A stretch of DNA of 64,000 bases from Xestospongia bergquistia (lineage: Eukaryota > Porifera > Demospongiae > Haplosclerida > Petrosiidae): assembly GCA_963965975.1 (NCBI GenBank), contig OZ014411.1, forward strand, positions 2,093,001-2,157,000. Direction: 5' to 3'. The notes below the pieces were generated by a model, which saw only the letters and a program-made list of their open reading frames with translations, was not told where the DNA came from and did no database searches. Position numbers and translations under genes: made by a program. Below are positions 10,257-19,926 of this stretch, piece by piece (position 1 is the stretch's first letter; every line of letters starts with the position of its first letter).

Positions 10257-11690
10257 CTACAAATAGGGTCTCTCTCTAGTATGAATACGAGAATGTTTAT
10301 TAAGATTACTAGACTGAGCAAATCCTTTTCCACAGTCCTTACATATAAAGGGTTTATCTCCAGTATGAATACGAGAATGTTTAATAAGATGACTAGACTG
10401 AGCAAATCCTTTCCCACAGTCCTTACATATAAAGGGTTTATCTCCAGTATGAATACGAGAATGTTCAATAAGATTACTAGACTGAGCAAATCCTTTCCCA
10501 CAGTCCTTACATACAAAGGGTTTGTCTCCAGTATGAATACGAGAATGTTCAATAAGATTACCAGACTGAGCAAATCCTTTCCCACAGTCCTTACATATAT
10601 ATGGTTTATCTCCAGTATGAATACGAGAATGTTTGGTCAAATGATCTGAGGTAATAAACCCTTTCCCACAGTCCTTACATATAAAGGGTCTCTCTCCAGT
10701 GTGAATATGAGAATGTAAAATAAGGTTACTAGACTGAGCAAACCCTTTCCCACAGTCCTTACATATATAGGGTCTCTCTCCAGTGTGAATACGAGAATGT
10801 TTGGTCAAATGATCTGAGGTAATAAACCCTTTTCCACAGTCCTTACATATATAGGGTCTCTCTCCATTATGAATACGAGAATGTTTAATAAGATTACCAG
10901 ACTGAGCAAATCCTTTCCCACAGTCCTTACATACAAAGGGTTTATCTCCAGTATGAATACGAGAATGTTTAATAAGATTACCAGACTGAGCAAATCCTTT
11001 CCCACAGTCCTTACATATAAAGGGTTTATCTCCAGTATGAATACGAGAATGTTTGGTCAAATCACCAGAGGAAATAAAACCTTTCCCACAGTCCTTACAT
11101 TTATAGGGTCTCTCTCCAGTGTGAATACGAGAATGTTGAATAAGATTATCAGACCGAGCAAACCCTTTCCCACAGTCCTTACATATATAGGGTCTCTCTC
11201 CAGTGTGAATAAAAGAATGTTTAGTAAGATTACTCCAGTTAGCAAACCCTTTCCCACAGTCCTTACATATAAATGTTTTTTCTCCAGTGTGAATACGAGA
11301 ATTATCGGTCAAATTGCCAGAGGTAATATGATTTTTTCCACATGTAGTATTTTTAGAATTGGACACAACACAAGTAGAATGACTCGATATAGTTGGTACA
11401 CTTTGTGTTTGATGACGTACACGACAATGTGTGTTGAGATTAGCTTCTAGACTAAATGTACACTTACAGTCTGGACAGTGATAGGGTTTATCACCAGTGT
11501 GATGAGAACGGATATGATAAGTCATAATGTTACGATCAGTACTAGTCACGTGATGACAGAGAGGACAATGAAGAATTCCTTCTTTTGAGGAACAGTGATT
11601 GTTGAGGAGATGATCAGTTAGTACAGTTGAGTTACTACATGACTTCTTACAGTCACGTATAAGACAACACACCATAGAACTCGATGACAT
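10257..11690 (-). CDS. ZNF-E, 477-residue C2H2 zinc-finger protein identical to ZNF-C
   Basis: The translation matches ZNF-C residue for residue. The one coding difference I noticed (10328 against 6455) is synonymous, GGG to GGA in a CGKGF motif. Fingers and start are as for ZNF-C. The leader carries the same LINE tail (11735-12386). The gene sits in unit 2, with the pseudogene ZNF-D downstream. Confidence 0.9.
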   Translation of the reverse strand: MSSSSMVCCLIRDCKKSCSNSTVLTDHLLNNHCSSKEGILHCPLCHHVTSTDRNIMTYHIRSHHTGDKPYHCPDCKCTFSLEANLNTHCRVRHQTQSVPTISSHSTCVVSNSKNTTCGKNHITSGNLTDNSRIHTGEKTFICKDCGKGFANWSNLTKHSFIHTGERPYICKDCGKGFARSDNLIQHSRIHTGERPYKCKDCGKGFISSGDLTKHSRIHTGDKPFICKDCGKGFAQSGNLIKHSRIHTGDKPFVCKDCGKGFAQSGNLIKHSRIHNGERPYICKDCGKGFITSDHLTKHSRIHTGERPYICKDCGKGFAQSSNLILHSHIHTGERPFICKDCGKGFITSDHLTKHSRIHTGDKPYICKDCGKGFAQSGNLIEHSRIHTGDKPFVCKDCGKGFAQSSNLIEHSRIHTGDKPFICKDCGKGFAQSSHLIKHSRIHTGDKPFICKDCGKGFAQSSNLNKHSRIHTRERPYL

Positions 11691-11734
11691 GATTCAACAC
11701 GTAGCTTAATTAATTAGATCCACGCCTATTAAAT

Positions 11735-12386
11735 GAATTATAGTATTATTATTATTATTATTATTATCATTTTACAGAACAATAATAGAATTATAAAAAT
11801 GAAATGAATGGTAAGTGAAAGAAGTAAGAGGGGTGTTGAACTGAGGGCCTATTAGTAAGTCCTACTAATAGCCTAAGTGATGAAATTGATTAAAGTGATT
11901 TAGTGAATTGTGAGGGAAAGGAACAAAGAGAACATTTGCTGCATGTGCAAACAAAATGGAATGAGCAGGGGTTGGAAGGGTCAAACTTGTTGGTAAAATA
12001 GAACCAAAAGAATTTTGTTAGCTGTTTCTTGATAGTGTTAATAGATCAATTGGGGGAAGGGCATTCCACAGTCTTGGAATTCGATTAAAGAAGAAATGGC
12101 AAGAGTGATTAGTAGAGGAAATGGAATGAATAATTTTATGGGAACTAGTGTCAGAAGAGCTAAAAGAAATAAGACTATGAATATCAATACAGCAATGACA
12201 AGACAGGAGACATCTAACCATAAAGATTATGTCATTTAGTTCCATGGAGAGCATAAGAGGCGGTATGTGAAGAGAAGTGAGGCGAGACTTGTAGTCGGAG
12301 AGAAATGTGGTCTAATAATAGAGATGTAAAGAGTTCTTTTGGTAGAGATGGAGCTGGTATGATGGAATGAACGGCCGATGTCGAAT
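11735..12386 (-). mobile_element. Truncated CR1/L2-like LINE 3' end in the ZNF-E leader
   Basis: Duplicate of the 7862-8513 insertion with the same tail, junctions and missing target bases. It differs by a few substitutions (for example around 11917-11949 and at 12100). Confidence 0.8.
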
Positions 12387-12841
12387 TATGTACATACATA
12401 TCGTACATTATAAGTCTAAATCCCTCATTGTTATTATGGTGACTAACAGATAGATAGAGAAAGCAATGAGAGATAGAAAGATCCATTTATCCATTAATAC
12501 AGTATCTATCCATTGTCATATGTTACATCATATCTATTTACTATATAAGATGTTGTTATAACATATTAATTTACTTGTTTCTTATTTATACTTGAATATT
12601 AACTAGTTAAAACATGACTTGTGAGATATATAGAGAGACTGTAGAAGATTCTTAATTAAATATGAATGAAAGAAACAAGAAGATAATAAAAAGCAGCAGA
12701 ATGTAGAGAAAGTAGACAAGAAAGACTAGTACTTGTGAGAGACTAAGGGAGTGAAAAGAATGAGACACAATTAAATAAAGGTAACAAGAGAACTAATCAA
12801 TGGTGGACTTATGACACGCATGTAAGTAAGCTAATATAAAA

Positions 12842-13348
12842 TTAGTGGCAAAGACAAGCATTATAATAAGAACAAAGAGTATCAACATGAGCAAACCCTT
12901 TCCCACATTCCTTACATATAAAGGGTTTTTCTCCAGTATGAGTACAAGAATGGGACAACAAATGACTATGATATGAGAACTTTTTTCCACACATAGTACA
13001 ATAATAATTTTTAGAATTGGACACAACACAAGTAGAATGACTCGATATAGTTGGTACACTTTGTGTTTGATGACATACACGACAATGTGTGTTGAGATTA
13101 GCTTCTAGACTAAATGTACACTTACAGTCTGGACAGTGATAGGGTTTATCACCAGTGTGATGAGAACGGATATGATAAGTCATAATGTTACGATCAGTAC
13201 TAGTCACGTGATGACAGAGAGGACAATGAAGAATTCCTTCTTTTGAGGAACAGTGATTGTTGAGGAGATGATCAGTTAGTACAGTTGAGTTACTACATGA
13301 CTTCTTACAGTCACGTATAAGACAACACACCATAGAACTCGATGTCAT
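12842..13348 (-). CDS. ZNF-F, 168-residue chimeric C2H2 zinc-finger protein
   Basis: Intact frame MTSSSMVC… to CLCH. The N-terminal half (fingers 1-3 and the CVVSNSKN linker) matches ZNF-C/E. The C-terminal half (finger 4 CTMCGKKFSYHSHL and partial finger 5) matches ZNF-B/D. The switch lies in sequence common to both parents at 13005-13018 (TTTTTAGAATTGGA). The recombination removed all canonical fingers, but because the B-type stops lie upstream of the join, the fusion restored an open frame. Finger 5 lacks its histidines, so about four fingers remain. It may be a real short protein or a passively open fusion; expression data would decide. Confidence 0.7.
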   Translation of the reverse strand: MTSSSMVCCLIRDCKKSCSNSTVLTDHLLNNHCSSKEGILHCPLCHHVTSTDRNIMTYHIRSHHTGDKPYHCPDCKCTFSLEANLNTHCRVCHQTQSVPTISSHSTCVVSNSKNYYCTMCGKKFSYHSHLLSHSCTHTGEKPFICKECGKGFAHVDTLCSYYNACLCH

Positions 13349-13392
13349 GATTCAACACGTAGCTTAATTAATTAGATCCACGCCTATTAAAT

Positions 13393-14070
13393 GAATTATA
13401 GTATTATTATTATTATTATTATTATCATTTTACAGAACAATAATAGAATTATAAAAATGAAATGAATGGTAAGTGAAAGAAGTAAGAGGGGTGTTGAACT
13501 GAGGGCCTATTAGTAAGTCCTACTAATAGCCTAAGTGATGAAATTGATTAAAGTGATTTAGTGAATTGTGAGGGAAGGGAACAAAGAGAACATTTGCTGC
13601 ATGTGCAAACAAAATGGAATGAGCAGGGGTTGAAGGGGTCAAGCTTGTTGGTAAAATAGAACCAAAAGAATTTTGTTAGCTGTTTCTTAATAGTGTTAAT
13701 AGACAAGTCTAGATCAATTGGGAGAAGGGCATTCCACAGTCTTGGAATTCGATTAAAGAAGAAATGGCAAGAGTAATTAGTAGAGGAAATGGAGTGAATC
13801 ATTTTATGGGAACTAGCAGATCTAGTGTCAGAAGAGCTAAAAGAAATAAGACTATGAATATCAATACAGCAATGACAAGACTGGAGACATCTAACCATAG
13901 AGATTATGTCATTTAGTTCCATGGAGAGCATAAGAGTATGTGAAGAGAAGTGAGGTGAGACTTGTAGTCGAAGAGGAATGTGGTCTAATAATAGAGATGT
14001 AAAGAGTCCTTTTGGTAGAGATAGAGCTGGTATGATGGAATGAACGGTGGATGTCGAATTATGTACATAC
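13393..14070 (-). mobile_element. Truncated CR1/L2-like LINE 3' end in the ZNF-F leader
   Basis: Best preserved copy: a minus-strand frame at 13548-14150 stays open through the whole LINE C-terminus (LPKGLFTSLLLDH, MELNDIISMVRCL, RSASSHKM, FNRIPRLWNAL, CTCSKCSLC). It retains about 24 bases (near 13703-13714 and 13817-13828) missing from the units 1 and 2 copies. An (ATT)n tail lies near 13401-13424. Family assignment rests on the RIPRLWNxLP block typical of animal CR1/L2-like elements. Confidence 0.8.
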
Positions 14071-14099
14071 ATATCGTACATTATAAGTCTAAATCCTGT

Positions 14100-14335
14100 C
14101 ATGGCAAATTTGTTCCTAGTTAAAATTGGACATAGGTCCAATTTTTGCATGCAAAATTTGGACCTAGGTCCAATTTATGCAAGTTAAATTTGGACCTAGG
14201 ACCAAATTTTGCTGCCTAATTTGGACCTATACTGCAAAATTTGTTCCTAGAGATAGGTCCACTTTTTGCAACAAAATTTGGACCTAGGTCTACTTTTGGC
14301 AGCAAGACTTGGTCCCAAGTCCAATTTGATCTGAT
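14100..14335. repeat. Palindromic satellite, 31-32-bp units
   Basis: Six degenerate units start at TTGG near 14126, 14158, 14190, 14221, 14278 and 14309, with spacings of 32, 32, 31, 57 and 31. The core at 14158-14173 is the perfect 16-nt palindrome TTGGACCTAGGTCCAA; most other units carry one intact half-site. Spacers are TTTTGCA-like. It does not resemble any ZNF module. It lies exactly at the end of duplication unit 3. Confidence 0.8.
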
Positions 14336-14429
14336 TATAATAAGATTTAGCATTTAATCTAAATAAAGTCAGTACAAGTTATGTAATTATAGGTTATATT
14401 ATATAGGTAATGTTACAATTAATTAAGAG

Positions 14430-15060
14430 TTTTTATACAAGTGTCACATATCCATGATATGTGCCTCTTGGTCTGCCAAATGACATGATGTTTGGTGTTG
14501 AGTTTTCTCATTAATTCTCCATTAAAAACATTTCTAAACTCTCCCCTTGATCAGATGTTATAATTCTTGGGAGACCCATTGTCATAAAAAGCTAGTAAAG
14601 GAATGAATCATTACCACTGTTTAAAATATTGATCTGTCTACCTTCAACAACTCATAAGCCACTCCTACAGCCTCTTTTGTTGGTAAAGCAGCTGCTGCGA
14701 CCAATTTTGTGAAAAAATCACTAATCGTTAAAATATATCGATTTCCTGATTGAGACACAGGCGACAATGGTCCAATAAAATCAATTCCGATGTGGTACCA
14801 CAGGGAATGAACTGGTATAGGGTGTAGCTCTGGTCTTGTAGTTGTCAACTTGTCTCTCGTTCTTTGACACTCATCACATGCAGATACCTAAAATAAGTCA
14901 CAGTACAACTTATAATTAAGAAAAACACATCACTTACAACTTGCTTCACATCTTTCATGACTCTCTTCCATGTAAATCTCTCAATAACTCTATTATAGGT
15001 CTTTTTTTTCACCAAGATGTCCAGATGTTGGTCAGCATGGCACAACACACAATTCATAAT
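14430..15060 (-). pseudogene. Gypsy-type integrase remnant with two probable introns
   Basis: Reading leftward: an HHCC zinc-binding segment (CHADQH … CDEC) and a KKKTYNRVIERF block, then the DDE core start (GIDFIGPL with the first Asp, then GNRYILTISDFFTK), then LPRIITSDQG with the second Asp. Protein similarity is continuous only if 50-bp segments 14888-14937 and 14592-14641 are removed. Both have GT…AG ends and phase 0. After SDQG (about 14555) an indel shifts the frame and the catalytic Glu region is not recognisable. No LTRs or pol neighbours were seen. It is either a decayed domesticated integrase gene or an unusual retroelement fragment. Confidence 0.7.
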
Positions 15061-15129
15061 TTTTTAGTCTTTGATTGTACATACCTCATCCACTGAAAAC
15101 AGAAATATTATCATAAATTATAATAATAA

Positions 15130-15725
15130 TATTATAGATTATTATAATTGTTAATTGGAAGGAGTAACAGCAACTAGTCCCAAAGAAGTCAATCTTATTT
15201 GGAGCTCTGCCATATTCACAACGTTATTCTCTACACGTGGTTTATCGCAACAATTATCTTTATAAAAATATTGAGATATAGCTTTGTAAGGTGTGGTTGT
15301 AGGTATATTCTATGAATATACTTAAATGTTTATCTCCAGTAGTCTTTGTTTTTGTACACTCTCTGCTTGTATTCATTCCATTCATCTTTGTCTCTTATTT
15401 ATTAGTCTTTCTTTCTTTCATTCAACTGTGATGTGTATGTTTCTTTTAATTATCTTAGTTTCTCACAAGCCTTTCTTCTCTACTTGTCTTCCGTCTACTG
15501 TCTCTAGATTTCTATTTTTTCATCTCTTTTCTTAAACATCTTTCTGTCTCTCATTGCTTTCTCTATCTACCTGTTAGTCACTATAATAACAACGAGGGAT
15601 ATAAACTTATAGTGTACGATATGCATGTACATAATTCGACATGCAAACGGACAGACAGTTTATAATATTATTCATTTAAAAGGCGTGGATCTAATTAATT
15701 AAGCTACGTGTTGTCCAATCTAAAC
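15130..15725 (+). promoter_or_regulatory. Leader of ZNF-G
   Basis: Nearly identical to 2960-3531, including the TTAATTGGAAGGAGTAAC segment, the pyrimidine-rich tract and the GGCGTGGATCTAATTAATTA box before the ATG. No LINE insertion is present here, so it represents the ancestral leader state. Confidence 0.5.
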
Positions 15726-16580
15726 ATGTCATCGAGTTCTAAGGTATATTGTCTTATATGTGACTGTAAGAAGACATGTACTAACTCAACTGTACTAACT
15801 GATCATCTCCTCAACAATCACTGTTCCTCAAAAGAAGGAATTCTTCATTGTCCTCTCTGTCATCACGTGACTAGTACTGATCGTAACATTATGACTTATC
15901 ATATCCGTTCTCATCACACTGGTGATAAACCCTATCACTGTCCAGACTGTAAGTGTACATTTAGTCTAGAAGCTAATCTCAACACACATTGTCGTGTACG
16001 TCATCAAACACAAAGTGTACCAACTATATCAAGTCATTCTACTTGTGTTGTGTCCAATTCTAAAAATCATTATTGTAATACGTGTGGAAAAAAGTTCTCA
16101 TATGATAGTCATTTGTTGTGTCATCATCATACTCATACTGGAGATAAACCCTTTATATGTAAGGACTGTGGGAAAGGGTTTGCTAACTCTAGTAATCTTA
16201 CTAAACATTCTCGTATTCACACTGGAGAAAAAAAGTTTATATGTAAGGACTGTGGGAAAGGATTTGCTCAGTCTAGTAATCTTATTCAACATTCTCGTAT
16301 TCATACTGGAGATAAACCCTTTATATGTAAGGACTGTGGGAAAGGATTTGCTCAGTCTAGTCATCTTATTAAACATTCTCGTATTCATACTGGAGATAAA
16401 CCCTTTATATGTAAGGACTGTGGGAAAGGGTTTGCTAACACTAGTAATCTTATTAAACATTCTCGTATTCACACTGGAGAGAGACCCTATATATGTAAGG
16501 ACTGTGGCAAAGGGTTTGCTAACACTAGTAGTCTTATTAAACATGGCATCTTTTCATTAGATAAAGAACCAACATATTGA
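15726..16580 (+). CDS. ZNF-G, 284-residue C2H2 zinc-finger protein with fused tail
   Basis: MSSSSK start (an in-frame ATG at 15708 gives six more residues). It has fingers 1-3, finger 4 (CNTCGKKFSYDSHL) and four complete canonical fingers. A fifth finger keeps its cysteines and first histidine, then the frame crosses at about 16545 into the spacer module and ends FSLDKEPTY. So the array was truncated by recombination rather than ending with the usual RERPYL. The same join follows ZNF-H. The lost histidine should disable the last finger; the rest looks functional. Confidence 0.85.
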   Translation: MSSSSKVYCLICDCKKTCTNSTVLTDHLLNNHCSSKEGILHCPLCHHVTSTDRNIMTYHIRSHHTGDKPYHCPDCKCTFSLEANLNTHCRVRHQTQSVPTISSHSTCVVSNSKNHYCNTCGKKFSYDSHLLCHHHTHTGDKPFICKDCGKGFANSSNLTKHSRIHTGEKKFICKDCGKGFAQSSNLIQHSRIHTGDKPFICKDCGKGFAQSSHLIKHSRIHTGDKPFICKDCGKGFANTSNLIKHSRIHTGERPYICKDCGKGFANTSSLIKHGIFSLDKEPTY

Positions 16581-17381
16581 CCTAATGCAACAATGACTTC
16601 TGTACTTTCTTGTTAACATGAACATCATTAAACAATAAACATTAAACAACCTTCAAGAGCTATCTCCTATAGAAAAACAAATACAATAAAGTGGGCATGG
16701 CAGTCTTTTAACTACTAACCTCCTTGATATATTAAGACCACGAGTGTCTAAGGTATCCACACAAAGTGAACTTGTTACTATTTTAATTTCTTTTCCTTGT
16801 AACTATGTTGACTTACTATGTTCATTACTCATACATTACTTATTGTTAGTATCTTAATTACTCCACAATATTAGAGATAACCTGAGTTATAAGTTATTAA
16901 ATAGAGCACAATATAGTTGAGTCTTAAACTTTAACGTGAGGTTAAGGTGTGGTTGTAAGAATATGCTATGAATATACTTAAATGTTTATCTTCAGTAGTC
17001 TTTGTTTAATGTACACTCTCTGCTTGCATTCATTCCATTCATCTTTGTCTCTTATTTATTAGTCTTTCTTTCTTTCATTCAACTGTGATGTGTATGATTC
17101 TTTTAATTAACTTATTTTCTCACAAACCTTTCTTCTCTACTTGTCTTCCGTCTACTGTCTCTAGATTTCTCTTTTTTCAACTCTTTTCTTAAACATCTTT
17201 CTGTCTCTCATTGCTTTCTCTATCTATCTGTTAGTCACTATAATAACAACGAGGGATTTAGACTTATAATGTATGATATTTATGTACATAATTCGACATG
17301 CAAACGGCAGACAGTTTATATTATTATTCATTTAATAGGCGTGGATCTAATTAATTAAGCTACGTGTTGTCCAATCTAAAC

Positions 17382-18320
17382 ATGTCATCGAGTTCTAAGG
17401 TATATTGTCTTATACGTGACTGTAAGAAGACATGTACTAACTCCACTGTACTAACTGATCATCTCCTCAACAATCACTCTTCCTCCAAAGAAGGAATTCT
17501 TCATTGTCCTCTCTGTCATCACGTGACTAGTACTGATCATAACATTATGACTTATCATATCCGTTCTCATCACACTGGTGACAAACCCTATCGCTGTCCA
17601 GACTGCAATTGTACATTTAGTCTAGAAGCTAATCTCAACACACATTGTCGTGTACGTCATCAAACACAAAGTGTACCAACTATATCAAGTCATTCTACTT
17701 GTGTTGTGTCCAATTCTAAAAATCATTATTGTAATACGTGTGGAAAAAAGTTCTCATATGATAGTCATTTGTTGTGTCATCATCATACTCATACTGGAGA
17801 TAAACCCTTTATATGTAAGGACTGTGGGAAAGGGTTTGCTAACTCTAGTAATCTTACTAAACATTCTCGTATTCACACTGGAGAAAAAAAGTATATATGT
17901 AAGGACTGTGGGAAAGGGTTTGCTCACTCAAGTAATCTTACTACACATTCCCGTATTCACACTGGAGATAAACCCTATATATGTAAGGACTGTGGGAAAG
18001 GATTTGCTCAGTCTAGTCATCTTATTCAACATTCTCGTATTCATACTGGAGATAAACCCTTTATATGTAAGGACTGTGGGAAAGGATTTGCTCAGTCTAG
18101 TCATCTTATTGAACATTCTCATATTCACACTGGAGAAAAACCCTTTATATGTAAGGACTGTGGGAAAGGGTTTGCTAACTCAAGTAATCTTACTACACAT
18201 TCCCGTATTCACACTGGAGATAAACCCTATATATGTAAGGACTGTGGGAAAGCATTTGCTCAGTCTAGTCATATTATTCAACATTCTCGTATTCACAGGA
18301 GACAGACCCTTTATATTTAA
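17382..18320 (+). CDS. ZNF-H, 312-residue C2H2 zinc-finger protein with frameshifted end
   Basis: MSSSSK start. It has fingers 1-4, then canonical fingers with helices NSSNLTK, HSSNLTT, QSSHLIQ, QSSHLIE, NSSNLTT and QSSHIIQ. After HSRIH a 2-bp deletion near 18297 replaces the HTGE linker, and the frame ends at 18320. The old frame continues as a partial finger ([12 protein letters not shown]) to a stop at 18363, next to the spacer module. Only the last finger is lost, so a protein with about ten fingers is plausible. Confidence 0.8.
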   Translation: MSSSSKVYCLIRDCKKTCTNSTVLTDHLLNNHSSSKEGILHCPLCHHVTSTDHNIMTYHIRSHHTGDKPYRCPDCNCTFSLEANLNTHCRVRHQTQSVPTISSHSTCVVSNSKNHYCNTCGKKFSYDSHLLCHHHTHTGDKPFICKDCGKGFANSSNLTKHSRIHTGEKKYICKDCGKGFAHSSNLTTHSRIHTGDKPYICKDCGKGFAQSSHLIQHSRIHTGDKPFICKDCGKGFAQSSHLIEHSHIHTGEKPFICKDCGKGFANSSNLTTHSRIHTGDKPYICKDCGKAFAQSSHIIQHSRIHRRQTLYI

Positions 18321-18365
18321 GGACTGTGGCAAAGGGTTTGCTAACACTAGTAGTCTTATTTAACA

Positions 18366-18741
18366 TGGCATCTTTCCATTAGATAAAGAACCAACATATT
18401 GACCTAATGCAACAATGACTTCTGTACTTTCTTGTTAATATGAACATCATTAAACATTAAACAACCTTCAAGAGCTATCTCCTATAGAAAAACAAAAACA
18501 ATAAAGTGGGTGTGACAGTCTTTTAACTACTAACCTCCTTGATATATTAAGACCACGAGTGTCTAAGGTATCCACACAAAGTGAACTTGTTACTATTTTA
18601 ATTTCTTTTCCTTGTAACTATGTTGACTTACTATGTTCATTACTCATACATTACTTATTGTTAGTATCTTAATTACTCCACAATATTAGAGATAACCTGA
18701 GTTATAAGTTATTAAATAGAGCACAATATAGTTGAGTCTTG
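18366..18741 (+). repeat. Spacer module copy
   Basis: Direct copy of 2210-2600 and 16550-16935, starting ATGGCATCTTTCC. At 18741 it switches abruptly into the middle of a zinc finger. Confidence 0.75.
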
Positions 18742-18742
18742 A

Positions 18743-19081
18743 TGTAAGGACTGTGGGAAAGGATTTGTTTAGTCTAGTAATCTTATTCAACATTCTCGTA
18801 TTCACACTGGAGAGAGACCCTATATATGTAAGGACTGTGAGAAAGGGTTTATTTCTTCTGGTGATTTGACCAAACATTCTTGCATTCATACTGGAGATAA
18901 ACCCTTTATATGTAAGGACTGTGTGAAAGGATTTGCTCAATCTGGTAATCTTATTAAACATTCTCGTATTCACACTGGAGAGAGACCCTTTATATGTAAG
19001 GACTGTGGGAAAGGGTTTGCTAACACTAGTAATCTTAATAAACATTCTCGTATTCATACTAGAGAGAGACCCTATTTGTAG
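18743..19081 (+). pseudogene. Zinc-finger array 3' fragment
   Basis: Starts inside a finger (CKDCGKGF), with no start codon, and has an in-frame TAG where GCTCAG is usual (about 18771). Three and a half further fingers follow to the standard RERPYL end at 19081, then the common ZNF 3' flank. It looks like the severed tail of the gene whose N-terminus is ZNF-H, separated by an inserted spacer module. Confidence 0.8.
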
Positions 19082-19926
19082 TCATCTTAGTAGACCTTTG
19101 TGTGTCCATAATTAGGTGTAACTGTACACTTCAAGTTAACACTCACTAATCATCATTTATCCATTAATACAGTATCTATCCATTGTCATATGTTACATCA
19201 TATCTATTTACTATATAACATGTTGTTATAACATCTCTATTTTTAATGATTTTTTTAGAAATATTAATTTACTTGTTTCTTATTTATACTTGAATATTAA
19301 CTAGTTAAAACATGACTTGTGAGATATATAGAGAGACTGTAGAAGATTCTTAATTAAATATGAATGAAAGAAACAAGAAGATAATAAAAAGCAGCAGAAT
19401 GTAGAGAAAGTAGACAAGAAAGACTAGTACTTGTGAGAGACTAAGGGAGTGAAAAGAATGAGACACAATTAAATAAAGATAACAAGAGAACTAATTAATG
19501 GTGGACATAAGGAATTAATACAAGGAAAGAGTGTAGATAAGACAAAGACATAGACCAACCAATTATTTGAAGGAGTGATATATCACATTGGTATCAAATA
19601 TTATAGAGTATTGTCAATGTTAATGTTTATATGATCTTAAAAAAATGTTCTTTTCCGTTGAGAACAATATCAATCCAATTTACTTCTAGGTCAATTTATG
19701 TATTGTTACACAACTATGAACAATGTTGCTATATAGTGTTATATATTTTATGTTGTTGCTATGGTAATTTTATATTAATTATTACGATGGTAGTAGTTGA
19801 TATGATAACACACTTGTTGTTACTAATAACAGACATTGGTAATATATCATTATATCCATAGGCTATGTAATGCTATTGATATGTATTAACAGAAAGAATA
19901 ATCTATTTAAGTAAGCTAATATAAAA
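19082..19926. other. ZNF 3' flank followed by about 405 bp of unique sequence
   Basis: 19082-19500 repeats 4638-5050. At about 19501-19906 unrelated AT-rich sequence replaces the roughly 20 bp (ACTTATGACACGCATG) present in the other three copies. No terminal repeats or coding pattern were recognised. The 76-codon frame at 19631-19861 is low complexity and probably chance. Confidence 0.5.

Larger units (their letters stand above)
8614..12486. repeat. Tandem segmental duplication, unit 2 (ZNF-D + ZNF-E)
   Basis: Second copy of the 3,873-bp unit, colinear with unit 1 and almost identical. It and unit 3 share a 29-bp deletion near 8684 relative to unit 1, so unit 3 derives from unit 2 or the reverse. 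The near-identity means either a very young duplication, gene conversion, or two haplotypes joined by the assembler. Confidence 0.9.
12487..14096. repeat. Tandem segmental duplication, unit 3, internally collapsed
   Basis: The left part (to about 13004) follows the B/D-type locus. The right part (from about 13019) follows the C/E-type locus including its LINE-bearing leader. The sequence between those points in units 1 and 2 (about 2.4 kb) is absent. The unit stops at 14096, where leader sequence gives way to the palindromic satellite. Confidence 0.85.
15290..18740 (+). repeat. Tandem pair of ZNF units, period 1,656 bp
   Basis: ZNF-G and ZNF-H start codons (15726, 17382) are 1,656 bp apart. 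Leaders, N-terminal fingers and trailing spacer modules (16551-16940; 18366-18740) correspond. The join at about 16938 runs from spacer (AACTTTAACGTGAG) directly into leader (GTTAAGGTGTGG). Canonical finger number differs between the copies, as expected of slippage in 84-bp finger repeats. Confidence 0.8.

Noticed and set aside
14100..14335. CRISPR-like array
   Set aside because: Repeats are degenerate palindromes with similar spacers, no distinct unique spacers, and the window is eukaryotic.
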